Below, one piece after another: positions 33,165 to 45,784 of a stretch of DNA of 47,748 nucleotides. Every line of letters begins with the position of its first letter. The first letter of the stretch is position 1. The DNA is taken from assembly GCA_024741835.1 (NCBI GenBank), contig JAENRP010000105.1:1-47748 (forward strand), written 5' to 3'. The stretch is from Diplocarpon mali. Lineage: Eukaryota; Ascomycota; Leotiomycetes; Helotiales; Drepanopezizaceae. The translations under genes were made by a program, and so were the position numbers. The notes under the pieces were generated by a model that searched no databases, was not told where the DNA came from, and saw nothing but the letters and a program-made list of their open reading frames with translations.

Positions 33165-36100
33165 AAAGGCTTTAAAAATCACTATTAAAAGCCTTAGGAC
33201 TATTAGAAACTATTATATGCTATAGATAGGCGTAAGGAAAATATAAAGGTTCTCCCCTTGTAAGAGGAGGTCCTACGAATATAAAAGGCGTTAAACGTAA
33301 GAGACTAGTTCAAGGGTCTTTAAGTATAGTTTAAAGAGAATGATATTGCGGTAATAGCAATTGATAAATTTAAGGGAAAGGCTTTAGCCTTTAAAGAGGA
33401 TGGTTTAGGTAAAAGGGAGAACTTACCAGTCTTTATAGTAATAGATCCCTTTGCCTTTAATGCTTTTAAAGAATCGTTTAATATCTACTACCTCTTTAAG
33501 CTAAAACGCCACCCGCTCTCCTTAAGTACGCTCTTTAATAATTGCGCAGCTACTTATATTATTAATTTAAAGGATTTACTTATTATAGGCACCTTTAAGC
33601 CTTCTGGCGACTCGTAGTAATATATTAAAGTAAGTACCTTAAGACTCTTAATCATTAGGAGAAGTGATAGATATATAGTAGACTCTCTTCTATAGTATAA
33701 TAGCTCTCTTATAGGGATAACGCTACGCAATGTTACTATTATAAAGGAGTTTACTATTAATATTATCTTAAAGAGGCTCTTTATAGATAAGGGTTTTTAA
33801 TACTCTAGGGTAGACCTTACTTTGCGCTCTAGGAGTATTAAAGACTTTATAAAGCGAGCTCAATTAGAGCGTTGCTATAATCTCATTTTCTTTAAATATA
33901 AGCCTATTAACTATTTAGATCTTCTAAATATACTTTAATATGATTTCTCTACTTTAATAGCGTTCCTTATAGCTAAGACGACGCTTTATAATAGGTTTTA
34001 GTCTAGCTATATACCTATTAAGGTGTAGGATAATAATGCGTATATTTAGTACCTTCGCATTAGCCACCTAGGCGCAAAGGCTCTTTAAGCGCTAGTTAAG
34101 TGCGCTAAAGGAGTGAAGATCAGGGGAATACAAAGGCTAGAATGCCCTATATACGTAGTAGCGTCTGCTAGGCAAGTTATTTCTCGCGCTACCTTTAAGA
34201 ACCGATCTCTAAGGCCCTTCTTTAGGATCTCCTAGGATCTCTTTAACTTTTTAAATAATTTATATAATAGTTGCTTATAGGTTCTTTTAATTAAGGATAA
34301 GTATAATAATATGCTTTAAACGTTCTTATTAAAATTAAAGGGTAGAAATGTAGTTATAAAGGTCCTCTAGGCCTTTAAAATATAAGTAAAACGCTAATAT
34401 AGGCTTTCAATTTGCAAGATTAGGCAAGATAATAATACTTTAGTAATCTCTTTAAAGGAAGACTCTCTTATAGAGTACTAGAGATAGGTAAAAGAGGAGG
34501 GAATCGATTTAGAGCTTACTCTTGCTTATATATACCAATCGAATAAAGGCGCAAAGCAAGTAAGAAGGGAGTTGATTGAATGCTCTATTAAAATAAGAAT
34601 CTACGCTAGGCTTCTAGCGAGCCTTTGGCTAGAGGTTATAGAGGCTGCTATGTACCTTTATAACATCTCCTTACTCGCTAGGAAGAAGATGATCTTATTA
34701 AGCGAGGCTCTTTATAGTTAGTTTAAATAGTATTTTCGATTTTATAAGCTGCTACTTATTAAGTAGATAATAGCAAGCTTAAAGCCTGATTAGAGTCGCG
34801 TTTATATATATAGCGCTTATGCATACCCTTTAATTAAAGAAAGGGAGGTAGGAAGGGACTGCCGAACCTTTAAAATTGAACTATAAAGGCACTTAGGTTA
34901 CTTAATTAGATATATTACCTTTAATATTTATAGAATCTGGGTTCCTATACTTTAGCAAGTAATAACGACTTATAATATCGAATTCGATAAGTCTCTCTTC
35001 TATAGTCCAGAAGCTAAGCGTATAAACCCTATATCGCGCTAGGAACTTAAGATAACCTTTTAATTAATTGGAAAGGGAAAGGGAGCTTAGGATACTAAGT
35101 TCGAAGGCATTTTCGAGGAATCGGAGCTTATCGCAAGGCCGAACGCAATTGCTATAGAAGAAGCCGCTATATAGGAAGAGCCTATATTATAGACTGACGC
35201 TACTCTATAGCCTTTAACTAATAATATAAAAGGCCTTAACTTAAATCTAAATTCTCTAAAAGACCTGCTTAAAAACTTAGGGGTAGAAGCAAGCGAATTG
35301 GAAGCTACTTCGCTAGTCTTTAAAAAGGCAAATAGTAACTAGAGCTTAAGGGTGATGATTCCTTATAAAGGCCCTATTAAAGAAGGAATTATAGATGACT
35401 TTAAGGGAGTCTTTAGAGATAAGTTCTATAAGGCGATCGGCAGATCTTTAGCTGCTATTTTATATAAGAATAGAAATAGCTTAAGGGCTTTAAGATAGAG
35501 TTTTCAATTATAAAGGCAGGTCTTAGTAAACTCTAGTAGAAGGCTAGAGGTACTACTGCCAAGATCTGGGAGGAGCTTTAATAGTCTTATAAGAAGCGAC
35601 CTAGTAAGAGGAGTAGGCCTTAATAATATAATACCTTAAGTTGTAATACTAGCTTAAAGACTATAGGCTTAGGAGATAAAGCTACTTAGACTCTTAAAGG
35701 AACCTTTAGTAATAATAAAAATAGAAGAGGAGACTTATAGAGAAAAGCGCAAGAAGGAACTCCTTCTTCTTAAGTAAAAGAGGATAAGACGCTTAAGTAT
35801 TAAGTAATAGGAGACTTTAAAAGTATATGCTACTGCTTTAAAGTATATGCTCTTTTAAAGTAATATTAATTTACCTTGCTCCCTATATACGCAGGAGTTT
35901 ATATTAACCTTTTAAGCGAATGAATAAATAAGGGAGGATAGGAAGGACTATTTAATAATTTATATAATTATTAAAGCTGCAGTTAATAGTTAGGTAAAGG
36001 ATAGAGCATAGTCTCCTAACTGCTTATAGTACTAAGGCTCTTTGCTAAAGCCTCCGAAAGGATGGCTGGACTTAAAGAAGTACCCTTTTGGCAAACGATT

Positions 36101-36661
36101 TAAGGAAGGAGGGCACTAGGAGATTAGGAATTTAGAATCTTAGAGTTGCTAAAGAATTATGTAAAGGGATTACTTAAAGCCTTTGCTAATACTATTAAAA
36201 TGGGTTTTTACCTATAAGGTTAATAGCTCTAGCAAGCTTCTAAAGTGCCGATTATAGCTAGTTGTGCAAGAGGATCTCTAAGATAAAGCTTCAATTTTCT
36301 TAACTTATGCAGCTACGCTTATAGCAAGGTCTTTTAAAGTACTAATAGCGCTTGCTGCGTACTTTAATATAGAAGTAAAGCAGTTCGATATTATTAATAT
36401 ATTTGTTAACGCTCCTAGAGACTTAAGGAGTGCTTTAGTCATATGCTTCCTATTAGATGGCTTTAAGCGCCTTAGTATAGTAGTAGAACTGGACCGTGCG
36501 CTTTATAGGCTAAAAGACTCTCTGGCGCTATAGTATAGGAACTTCATAGGAACGCTCAAGGGCCTTTAACTTAAACCACTAGGCGAGGAGCCTTGTATTT
36601 TCATAATAAAGGATCGCATAGTCTTTATAGCATTTTATATCAACGATATTTAAGTGTTATA
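33165..36661 (+). pseudogene. Copia B gag-pol remnant, part 1
   Basis: Plus-strand reading: GFKNHY (CCHC knuckle with lost Cys) near 33175; LFNNCAATYIINLKDLL near 33530, the DSGAS-type protease box; *YLRISHLGAKAL and KCAKGVKIRGIQ near 34050-34135, the GAG-pre-integrase box in which the Trp-His pair reads stop-Tyr (TGG to TAG, CAC to TAC); then integrase to about 34720 (AAMYLYNIS). Reverse transcriptase runs from PLKWVFTYKVNSSSKL (about 36195) through AAYFNIEVKQFDIINIFVNA to IAFYINDI at 36645, where copia C interrupts it. Confidence 0.8.
36656..36661 (+). repeat. Target-site duplication GTTATA, left copy
   Basis: Six bases directly left of the C LTR, identical to 44688-44693. Confidence 0.85.
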
Positions 36662-36960
36662 TATAGGTTCTATACTGGTAATCGATATTCATATGAATAT
36701 AGTTGAGTACTTATTATTAAAAAGAATCTATTATAATATCTATCTATCTTTATATAACTGAGATAGTACCTTTATACCTTTGAATGTCCTCCCTTTTATA
36801 TTCCCTCTTAGCTGTATATAGATATCCTTCTAAGGTCCTCCGGCTGAATAGCCGTTTGAAATATATATAAAACCCCTTATATCGCATATGGTATAGCTAT
36901 ATAGGATGACCTTAGGAATAAGGATGGCTTGCCTCTTGCATAGGAATCTGCGTACTAATA
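36662..36960 (-). repeat. 3' LTR of copia C
   Basis: 299 bp; it begins TATAGG and its last bases are CTAATA, consistent with original TG...CA ends after RIP. It is more mutated than the 5' LTR: GTATAGCTATATAGG here, against GTACAGCTGTGTAGG there. Confidence 0.88.
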
Positions 36961-38731
36961 CTAGTAGTACTTTCTTTTAAAAAGACCTTTTCAACTCGCA
37001 TAAGGAAGTACGCAAAATAGGTATATAAAGGAGGCAGATCAGTAGCAAATAATCAAATGGTAATAAAGAATAGAATAGTAAAGATAAATAGCTTAATAAT
37101 AAAGGCAGATGTAATAGGTAATAAGGATAGTATATATATAAAGTAGAATAGTAAAGATAAAGGCAAATAGCAAAGATAAAATAGCAAAGAGGGAAAGGAA
37201 AGGTATCTAAGTGATAGAAGTAATCTAAGGTCTTTGTTTAAGCCTTATAGTAGTGCGATTATAATCCGGTTGTATTCTAGTAGGTTCAAGACTCTTTATT
37301 AAAGAGTCATCTAGAGTTATAATCCACTATGGCTATGAATTATAATGATTTATAAAAGGGAAAAGAGGGGCCTTTAAAAAGGCATATATATCGAGCTTCC
37401 CTCTTCCCTTAATCTCTTAATTCTAACTCCTACTTCTTATAAGTAGGTCGATTCCCCTTCTTACTTTTAAGTTGATTAACCCTTTAATAGATCTTATCCT
37501 ATATTATCTTATTACTAATATTATTATTATTAGTAAGTGCCCTAATAGTTGGCCGACCCCTTTTAATATATATATCGCTAACTTAGATAGTGCTTAAATG
37601 CAACTTAAAAGATCTGCCTAAGGCCTTTCGGGTGCTATACATACATTATGCGCATATAATATTAAGAAAGGAGGCTAGTAAGAATAATACTAGCTATATA
37701 TGCGCCTTTAATACTCTTACTTTTAAGAAGTATAACTACTATATTGCGCAATAGGCTAAGTGTATCTTAGTAAGTACCCTTTAATATCCTCTTACTTTAA
37801 TAACCTTTAATAGATATTTATTCTAAATACCTATCTAAGCTTAAGATAAGTATATTATCCTTTAGAATGCTTAAGTTAGCGGCGATATTAAAGTAATCTA
37901 AAAGGCGGCTTGAATCCTATCTAAGGAGACTTAGATATAAATCTCTATAGTCCTAAAGACTTAAGATGCCCTTTAGTTAGCCTAGCTAAATAAAGCTTAT
38001 GCTCTTTACTATAGTATCGACCTTGCGAATACCTAGTAAGCTATATATGCCTTTAAATCTATCTAATATTAATAATTAACTATTCGCAGGATTTATTGCG
38101 CGCTATTTAAAGCGGCAATACTGCCCTTAAGCGTTTTAAAACTTAAGGCGCTAAGGTGCTCAGCTCCCTTTAGTATATAAAAGGGCTATCTAGCTTAGCT
38201 AAAGGCCGCTCTTGGGCTCCCTTTAACAATGTCTGCTGCTAAAAAGGCAAAGGCAGACAGGTGCCTTTTAAGGGCTCTTTAAAGGGTAAGGATCTGGATC
38301 TTAATGATTTAAATAAGCCGAATCTAAAGGAGATCGCGGCCGCTCTTACTTAAGTATAAGCTTAAAAGGAGTAGGCCAACTTAGCTGCTACTTTAAGTAG
38401 TAAGGCTTCTAGGCCTTAAGGGTTTAAGGATCTACACCTTAGAAATCCTAGTGCTTAAGATAAGTGCTTATTAAAGGTAGAATCGTTAATAGATTGTTAT
38501 CTTTAGTAATATAATAATCGCTGCTTTGCTATAACCTCCTTCTTTAGTACTGCTTAAGTGATAAAAAAAATGCAAGTACGCGCAGGTAAGTAAGAAAAGA
38601 TAAAAAGAAGGTAATAATAGTAAGTATAGGAATATATCTTATAATAAAATAAAAAATAAATAAAAAAAATTACTAATAGCTTGCAATTAAAAATATCGGA
38701 TATTATTAATCTAAGACCTTTTCAAGTCTAA
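36961..38731. other. Copia C 3' region, unassigned
   Basis: 1.8 kb between the end of pol and the 3' LTR, longer than usual for a copia element. On the plus strand (opposite to pol) a TATATAAAAGGGC box near 38175-38190 precedes ATG 38229 (MSAAKKAKADRC), but the frame breaks soon after. I cannot tell whether this is a former extra ORF, captured sequence or chance. Confidence 0.35.
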
Positions 38732-41700
38732 TTATGCCCTAATAGGCCTTTGTACCCATCCCTCCTTTTTAATAGTTATCGAATTAGTATCTACCAATTG
38801 CTAAAGGGCCTGATTTGGATTAGCTTTTATTATAGCATCGGCGGGGTTACTAGTACCATCGATCTAATATATCTTTATAAGCTTCCTATTCTTATACAAT
38901 TGTCAAATAGCTATTATATCGATTATCAATCGCTTCTCCTTTATAGTGCCCAATTTGACGATACACTTATATAAGGAGAGGGAATCTATACATATAATAG
39001 TAGGAAGGCGGGGTAGACTTAGCTTAGTTGTTACCATATTAATTATTATAGCTATAGAAACTAGTATATTAATACCCGCTACTATAGCATATAGTTCAGA
39101 GGCTAGTATAGCTTTTATCACTCTCTTATACTTTATTAAGCTATAGTATAGAATATTGCCTTTTAAAGTAAACTGCGATTCTCCTTCCTCTTTAGTAACT
39201 AGTATAATAATATAGCCGATCTGCGAGCTTAAATCCTTATTATTAGTAAAAGATCTATTAATAAATGCAAATAGTTTAATATTTTACAAATTGATAGTAA
39301 GGTAGGTCAAGCCTCTTTTGAGGTTGTTTTAGATCTACTTAAGTCGCTTATTTAAATTCTCTGTATCTTAAACTATCGGATCTTAGTATTAGGCTATAGC
39401 TAACAAATCGAAGGAAGCTTCTAGCTAATAGATTATAGCTAAATAAGCTCCTTTTACTTTCTGCTCTAGGTATTGTTACTTATAGCCCTTTTGAGAAGTA
39501 TCGACTAGTTCCAGCCTTTAGCCCTGGCCCTTTTATTACATATATACTATATCCCCTTCCTAGGAAATAATACACCTATTAAAAGCTAGTGATTTAGTGC
39601 TTAATAGGTATTATATTAGCTTTATAAGGAATCTTACCCTTTTGATCTTATCCTCCTCCTTTTTTAAAAAGTCTGCTTCTTTAAGTATTAAAGTATTATC
39701 TATTTATATTCCTACTATATTGAAAAAGGAAGAAGTACTTAAGGTTAATAATAGATAAAGGTCATAAGTTAAGTTGGCCATACCAAGATTGCTACAATAG
39801 TACTTATAGTAGGTGCTAAATTAGTGATTTCCTAATTCGGGAATGCTATAGAGCGGCAGCACCACTTTAAAGACTGTACCTATAGGAAATAGCTTAGCGA
39901 TATCTTATAGGAGAAATATAAATATATCGCATAGTAGCTTCAAAGCTGCCTAGGTATACGCTTATATAATATCCTATAGGCCGAGAATGCCCTTCTTACC
40001 CTATTCTTTAAAGTATTCTTAGATTAATACTAAAAGTAATACTAAAAGGCGTTAGCTTGCTTATTAGATAGTTGGGGATTAAGTAATTATGCCTTCCTCC
40101 TTCTTATTAATATTATTTTAAGCCTATATAATTAAGTGTGATTTCTCGAATAGGTGATCTATCTCCTTCCCCTTTATCTTATTAACTATTCTCGATTTGA
40201 AGATCCTTTTGCCTTTTATAGTAGGGTTATTTTTATTTATTAGTACGAATACCCTTTTGTTCATTAGCCCTTAGTACTCCTTTAGGCGAGATTGCTGGAA
40301 AGGGCGCCTAAGAGTGGTAATCTTGCCTTTTGCCTATAGCTTTTGCGATAGTTCCTGGTCCCTATTCTCCTTCTCTATTAAGAATACCTCCGATTTGGCT
40401 ATATATAGCTTATCGTCTGCTTTAAAGGATATCTATATTTTAGTATTATAATTATTATCGATTATAAGAAGGCTGGAAATAGGCTTAATAAAGGGAACCT
40501 TTACTCTTAGCGATTGCTTACAGCTATTAAGTTGCGGCTTAGCTAAGCGAGAGGGCTCTACTTCTTTATTAATATCGGTTGCGTTCTACTCCCTTTTAAT
40601 AGTCGTTTGATCCTTAGGTTTAATTCCTTTAGTTTCCTTTAGGCAGTTTTCTTTATTATCGATTTTAAATGGATATACGCTTATTAATCTAAAGTACCTT
40701 ATTCTACTGCTAATATCGACTATATAAGTTTCGTTCTTTAAGCTTAGGAACTCAAATAGGCCTATCTATCCTCCCTTCTCCTAATATACTAATACTAGGT
40801 CTTTTAGCCTTAAATCGTAAATATAAGTGGTTCTAAGGCCATTTTTTATACTTAAAGCGTTATTGACCTTATGAGTAGTATAGATCTTTCTTACTTCCTT
40901 TATAGCCTTTTTAATTATTGCTGCCTTTTATTTTACCAACGGATTTGGTAGATCTAGTTTAATTAGCCTTAGATATGCCTTAAAAACGAATAGGGTAGGA
41001 ATCATTCTATTAGGCCTTGCTATATTATTAACTGCTTTAATAGCTATTTATAGCCTCTTATTATCGCTCAATCGAGGGTATTTAATTGTTATTATCTTAA
41101 AGGCATATCTTAAAGGGTAATAATACCGTTTGACCTTGCTAATAGAGTGGTGCGCCTTTATAGGAACTAATTTAAAGGTTATTCCTATAGATCTTAAAGA
41201 GCTTTTAAACTCTGCCGAATTGAAGTTAGTACTATAGTTATATACTATAAAATTAGGAGGTCTAATATATATATTTAGCTAAGCCAATTTAAGGGCTTGA
41301 AATACTGCGTTAGTCGAATGTGCTCCTATTCCCTTTTATAAGAACCTTGCGGCTCTAAATCCTATCGCTTTATCAATTATATAAAGGGCGTTCCTTCTAT
41401 CGAACTAAGCAATATTGATATATATAGTATAATTAAAGTCAATATTATCTTATAGCTTAAATCGGAATTTATAAGAAGCGTTAGCGTAGAGTTGATAATA
41501 TTAGTATATTTCCTTTACTCTTACTATAATACTAGAGTCGATATTATAACCGGCCTAGTTTAAGAGGTATTTAAGGCGTTTTACTAAAGGATATTCAAAT
41601 CTTTTATATAGCCTTCGGATCTCTATTTCTATTAGGTGGTATATATTGATTATACCTTTTAAAGTTATTAGAAGTTACTCTATTATATTAAGTAAAAGCT

Positions 41701-41960
41701 ATAAGTGCTTATGTTTTCTAATAATTAAGTGTTTCTCCTTGCTAATAATAAGTAAATTGCGCAGATTATCGTATTTAGCTCCTATTTTATCGAGTTATTA
41801 TAAGCAGACTAAAAATGGTATATCTGCCTCTATAATTAAGAACTCTATAAGGCCTGCTAGTATTCAAATAGTTGTCTTACCGATTGCATTTTATAAACCT
41901 ATCCCAAAGGTAATTTTATACTTTTTAATGCTAAGTGGAGCCAGAACTATATCTTATATA
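38732..41960 (-). pseudogene. Copia C pol remnant
   Basis: Minus strand, in order: AGLIEFLIIEADIPF near 41880-41830 and KIGAKYDNLRNLLI (about 41790-41750), the protease region of this copia group; YHLIEIEIRRLYKRF (41642-41600), the GAG-pre-integrase box; integrase through VRKIYTTHKVNNAL to about 40640; reverse transcriptase in the AT-rich stretch to about 39400 (motifs not read individually); RNase H ILASELYAIVAGI ... ICIDSLSLYKCIVKLGT (39115-38935, where the catalytic Asp of the D-S-x-S-L box is kept); and the tail IDGTSNPADAIIKANPN (38866-38816), GWVQRPIRA and TAA near 38732. Stops are TAA/TAG. The gene is dead. Confidence 0.83.
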
Positions 41961-44388
41961 TTTTACAAGGCTTTGAATTGGTTAATTCCTCTTATATTTT
42001 TATTTAAAGCGCCTATATTAATTAGGAATCCTTAGAAGAATTGATCCGTCTACTATATTATAAATACCTTAGGGTCTATTTGTATCGGTTTATTAACCCT
42101 TATTATTAAAAGGTATTTAGCCTTCTGCTTTTCAAGCTAATTAAGCATAGTTCTTAAGTCATATTCCTAGTTAGAAGCTAGGAATACTATAGTAAAGTTA
42201 ATATTACTATCCTTAAGGTTGCTAATCGCTTGGTCCTCCTCTTTTAAAGACGTTTCCTACTTATCCTTATTAGTCCTATTACCTTTTGAATATACTCCTT
42301 TATCTTCTTATAAGAGATATGCCTTATATATTTTATCTATTGGCTTATACCCTTCGGCTTATCGGCTTACTATATAGCGAGACTTTTAAACGGCTCTTTC
42401 TTCTTTCGAGTGCTTGCTACTATAGCAGTCCTTTTTCTAGTATATAATACACCTTATATAGCCTGGTTTTAGTTAAAAGGTTATTCCTCTTTTATTACCT
42501 TAGGTAAACTTTATCTTTCTATTTGAAAAGTGCGCTATAGATTACCCTTGCTCCTTAGCCAAATAATATTAGGGTCTATTAGTAGCCGAACTAGGGTGCT
42601 AGGGTTTAGATAGTCTATCCTAGGCAACTACTCCTGCGCAAGCCTATAAGCTATCTAATAGAGCTAGGAATATCGCTAATAGCTTAAAAAGTGCTATTTG
42701 GAATAGCTGATTCTTAGAAATACCTTATATAAGCCTATCTCTAATTGATCGATCGTTCCTTATACTAGTATATAAGCCTAATTGCAAGTTCTATAGCTCC
42801 TTAGTATAGTTTTCGAGTTAGGTCAGGATCAGTTTCCCTCTCTAATAGTCTTCTTATTAGAATAGTTTAAATATCAATCGAAACCACCTCTTTAGGAATC
42901 TGCTACTTCTCTCTTTAGTCTTATAATTAGCCCGAATGGCCTCTACTAGCTTGGTAAACTTAAAGTTCTTATTTTGCAAGTACTGATAGTAGTATATTAA
43001 GGCCGAGTCTTATAGTATAGATAGAAAGGCTCTATACTATATGCTCTAGTCTACTAAGGCTCTTTAGTATAAATCGGCGAATATATAAAGCTTCTTATCA
43101 AGGTGATCTTTCCTACTTAAGTACTAAGTCTCTTTAGTATATATCTTACTTAGATTTATAAGGGTTTTAGCCTAATTTGAAGTCAAAGGTTCTATAATAT
43201 ATTAAGATAATTGAGCATCGCTTTAATTAAGGTCTAGAAGTGCTCTTAAACCCCTTCCTATAGCAAAGGGTAGTAATAATCTATCTCTTAGTTAGATCGG
43301 CGGCATTAGTATTAGATTCGGGATCTTTAGGTATTATAAGACTAAGGTCCGTTCTAATTAGGGTTAATAAAGTATTCTTTTAAGATTATACTATTCGGTT
43401 ATTTATCTTAAAGTATCTACTTTATATAAGTTGTCTTGCGAAGTATTATTATTATATTTAAGGTGTCTTTATTAAAGCGAGTCTTAGCGTAGTGTCTTTT
43501 ATTTAGCTATAGTAACCCTTTGAGCGGGTGGCTCGCTTGTTTATATAGACTTGGCAAATTCTAAAGTAGATCTTATTTTATATCTTAAAGATTGTGCTAT
43601 AACCGAGTTCGGTACTTCTTAGGTTTATAACTTTAGCTAGTCTTTTAGCTACTCATTTCCTTCTTAGTATACTATATCGAAAAGTGCCTAGCTGATCGAA
43701 ACGCCCTTCCTATGCTAAACGTATACTTTATAATACTAAAGGTCGTCCCTTAAGCGTTATCGAACGTCCTTATCTAGTAATTTAAAGTTGCTAACTGTCT
43801 AATCTTAGAATTCCTTTTAAAAGTCCTTAGCGAGGTATAGCCCTCTCCTTTTGCTATCTTATAATATCTTTTAGAAGTTCTTTATATATTAATCTTTTAA
43901 TCTAAGGGCCTCTTCGCTAAGTTGATCCTCTTAAGGTCTTATATCCCTTTTAAGGTCCTTTAGTGTCTAGGGTTGCCTTAGATTAAGTGGCATTAATAGT
44001 CCCTCCTTAATCATTTCCTAATATTATCCGGATATTGCTCTACGCCTTAATAGGATCCGAAAGAAGTCTAATATAATCGTATTTTATATATTATTATACT
44101 ATTATCTAGTTATAGTCGGGATACTGATTGCACTTCGGTTTTGCCTTAATTATAATGCGTAATAGAACGTAGGTAGAAGAGGATAGTATCTACCTTTAAA
44201 GTAACAACTCTAGCTAAATTCGCGTACCTTTCGCCTTTTCCCCTTTAATAGTAACTGATATTACTTTATATATTTAAGTTAGTATTTAAAGTAAGCCAGA
44301 AATACAATCAAGTACTCCTTAAAATCAAGAAAGAATTCTTCAGTTTAATAACCTTGCTATCTATAGTAAAGGTACTACTACTAATTAG
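41961..44388 (-). other. Copia C gag side, degraded
   Basis: The 5' part of the element in minus-strand sense. No intact gag frame or zinc knuckle was read with confidence. The boundary with the right LTR is at 44388/44389. Confidence 0.5.
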
Positions 44389-44687
44389 TATAGGTTCTAT
44401 ACTAGTAATCGATATTCACGTAAATATAGTTAAGTACTTATTATTAAAAAGAATCTATTATAATATCTATCTATCTCTATATAACTGAGATAGTACCTTT
44501 ATACCTTTAAATGTCCTCCCTCTTATATTCCCTCCTAGCCGTATATAGATATCCTTCTAAGGTCCTCTGACTGAATAGCCGTCTGAAATACATACGAAAC
44601 CCCTTATATCGCATATGGTACAGCTGTGTAGGATGACCCTAGGAACGAGGATAGCTTGCCTCTTGCATAGGAATCTGCGTACCAATA
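44389..44687 (-). repeat. 5' LTR of copia C
   Basis: It aligns gap-free over 299 bp to 36662-36960 and keeps more C and G. Bases GTTATA follow at 44688-44693. Confidence 0.88.
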
Positions 44688-44693
44688 GTTATA
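44688..44693 (+). repeat. Target-site duplication GTTATA, right copy
   Basis: Identical to 36656-36661. With one copy and the C element removed, the reverse transcriptase frame of B reads on through VLYKAFNLDRA, which confirms the junction. Confidence 0.85.
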
Positions 44694-45640
44694 TAAGGCC
44701 TTTAACCTAGATCGGGCGACTCGTCTGATTAAAGACCTAAAGAGGGCGTACAAGCTTACTATTATAAGAGATATCTCCTAGTTCCTTAGAGTAAGGATTA
44801 TTTAAGATAGGAAGGCAAAGAGGATCTCTTTAGTTTATAATACCTATATTAAGAAGATCGCTTAAAAGTTTAGAGCTAATATAAGGAGAGTGCCTAGTAC
44901 TCTACTACTAAAGAAGGAGTTTATTAAGAACTTAAGGCAAGCTTCTTTAGAAAAGGTAAAGGAGTATTAAAAGAAAATAGGCTCTATTCTTTATATAGCG
45001 ATTATAATACGCTTAGATATTGCATTCGCAGCCTCTTAACTGTCTTTCTTCTTAATTAATCTAAGCTTTAAGTACCTTTTAGCTACGGACTAGACGCTTT
45101 AATATCTATATAGTATGCACTTCTTAAGAATTGCCTATAGCTTTAAGGCTAAGGAATACTAATTGGTTGCGTCTTTAGATACTTCTTTTAAAGATAACCA
45201 AAAGACCTATAGATCCTCTTAAGGATATGTCTTCTTCCTATTTAAAGGACTGATTATTTAGAAAGCGAATCGTTAAACGACTGTCACGCTCTCTTCTATT
45301 AAAGTAGAACTCTATAGTATAGTTTCTATTATAAAAGAGATAATAGCTATAAAACGCCTCTTTAAAGAGATTCGCATAAACTCCCTCTTTAAATAGAATA
45401 TATATTGCAATAACTAATAGACGATTCGGCTAATTATTATAAAGAATAAGAAGATTAAGATAAGCCTTTAATATATTAAAATTAGCAATATATAGATCTG
45501 CTAAGAGTATTAAAGAGGAAGCTTTTAAATAATCTACCTCCCTATTAAAGAGATATACGCAGATAAGCTTATTAAGAACCTGGACTGCTAGAAGTTTAAG
45601 AGCTTTATTTATTTATTAAACCTTTAAAGTTTTCAAATAA
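44694..45640 (+). pseudogene. Copia B pol remnant, part 2: RT end and RNase H
   Basis: It continues the interrupted reading: KAFNLDRATRLIKDLKRAYKL, then RPVS-like SFFLINLSFKYLLATD (about 45040-45090), SLDTSFKDNQKTYRSS*GYVFF (RNase H, D-x-S-F box), VTLSSIKVELYSIV for the usual ALSS-T-EAEY with Glu-Ala lost, and the tail IKEIYADKLIKNLDC near 45550-45600, the DMVADGLTK-like end of copia pol. Several TAA/TAG stops. Confidence 0.82.
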
Positions 45641-45784
45641 TTATTTAATAATTCGCACTTACTAGCGAGTAGTCACTTATTACTAAGAGACTTATACTTA
45701 TAAGCTCCTATTCTCTTATAATCATATTCATTTGTTTTCTCTTATAAAGCGTATTATAAAAGCTTCTCCTTTTTTAAAAATATA

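Larger units (their letters stand above)
36662..44687 (-). mobile_element. Copia retrotransposon C, 8.0 kb, RIP-degraded
   Basis: Two gap-free 299-bp LTRs (36662-36960 and 44389-44687) bound 7.4 kb of AT-rich sequence, and GTTATA is duplicated outside them. Minus-strand reading gives protease, integrase, RNase H and a DAMTK-like pol tail in copia order, so the 5' LTR is the right one. The family differs from A and B: its pol ends in an NPADA...KANPNQAL tail and its RNase H starts ILASELYAIVAG, the form seen in a separate group of fungal copia elements. It is the youngest insertion in the nest and is itself RIP-mutated. Confidence 0.88.
31682..45640 (+). mobile_element. Copia retrotransposon B, split by copia C
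   Basis: The span runs from the 5' LTR (31682-31879) to the end of pol near 45640, with copia C inserted at 36662-44687. Domains on the plus strand follow copia order: zinc knuckle remnant, protease, GAG-pre-integrase, integrase, reverse transcriptase (interrupted) and RNase H. No 3' LTR was found up to 47748, so the true end of B is unknown and may be outside the window. The left target flank is GCATA (31677-31681). Confidence 0.85.

Noticed and set aside
38750..39146. Plus-strand frames at 38750-38974 and 38946-39146
   Set aside because: They are antisense to the recognisable RNase H and pol tail of copia C.
41646..42035. Plus-strand frame of 129 codons in copia C
   Set aside because: The minus strand here encodes the protease and pre-integrase region of C, so this is a shadow frame.
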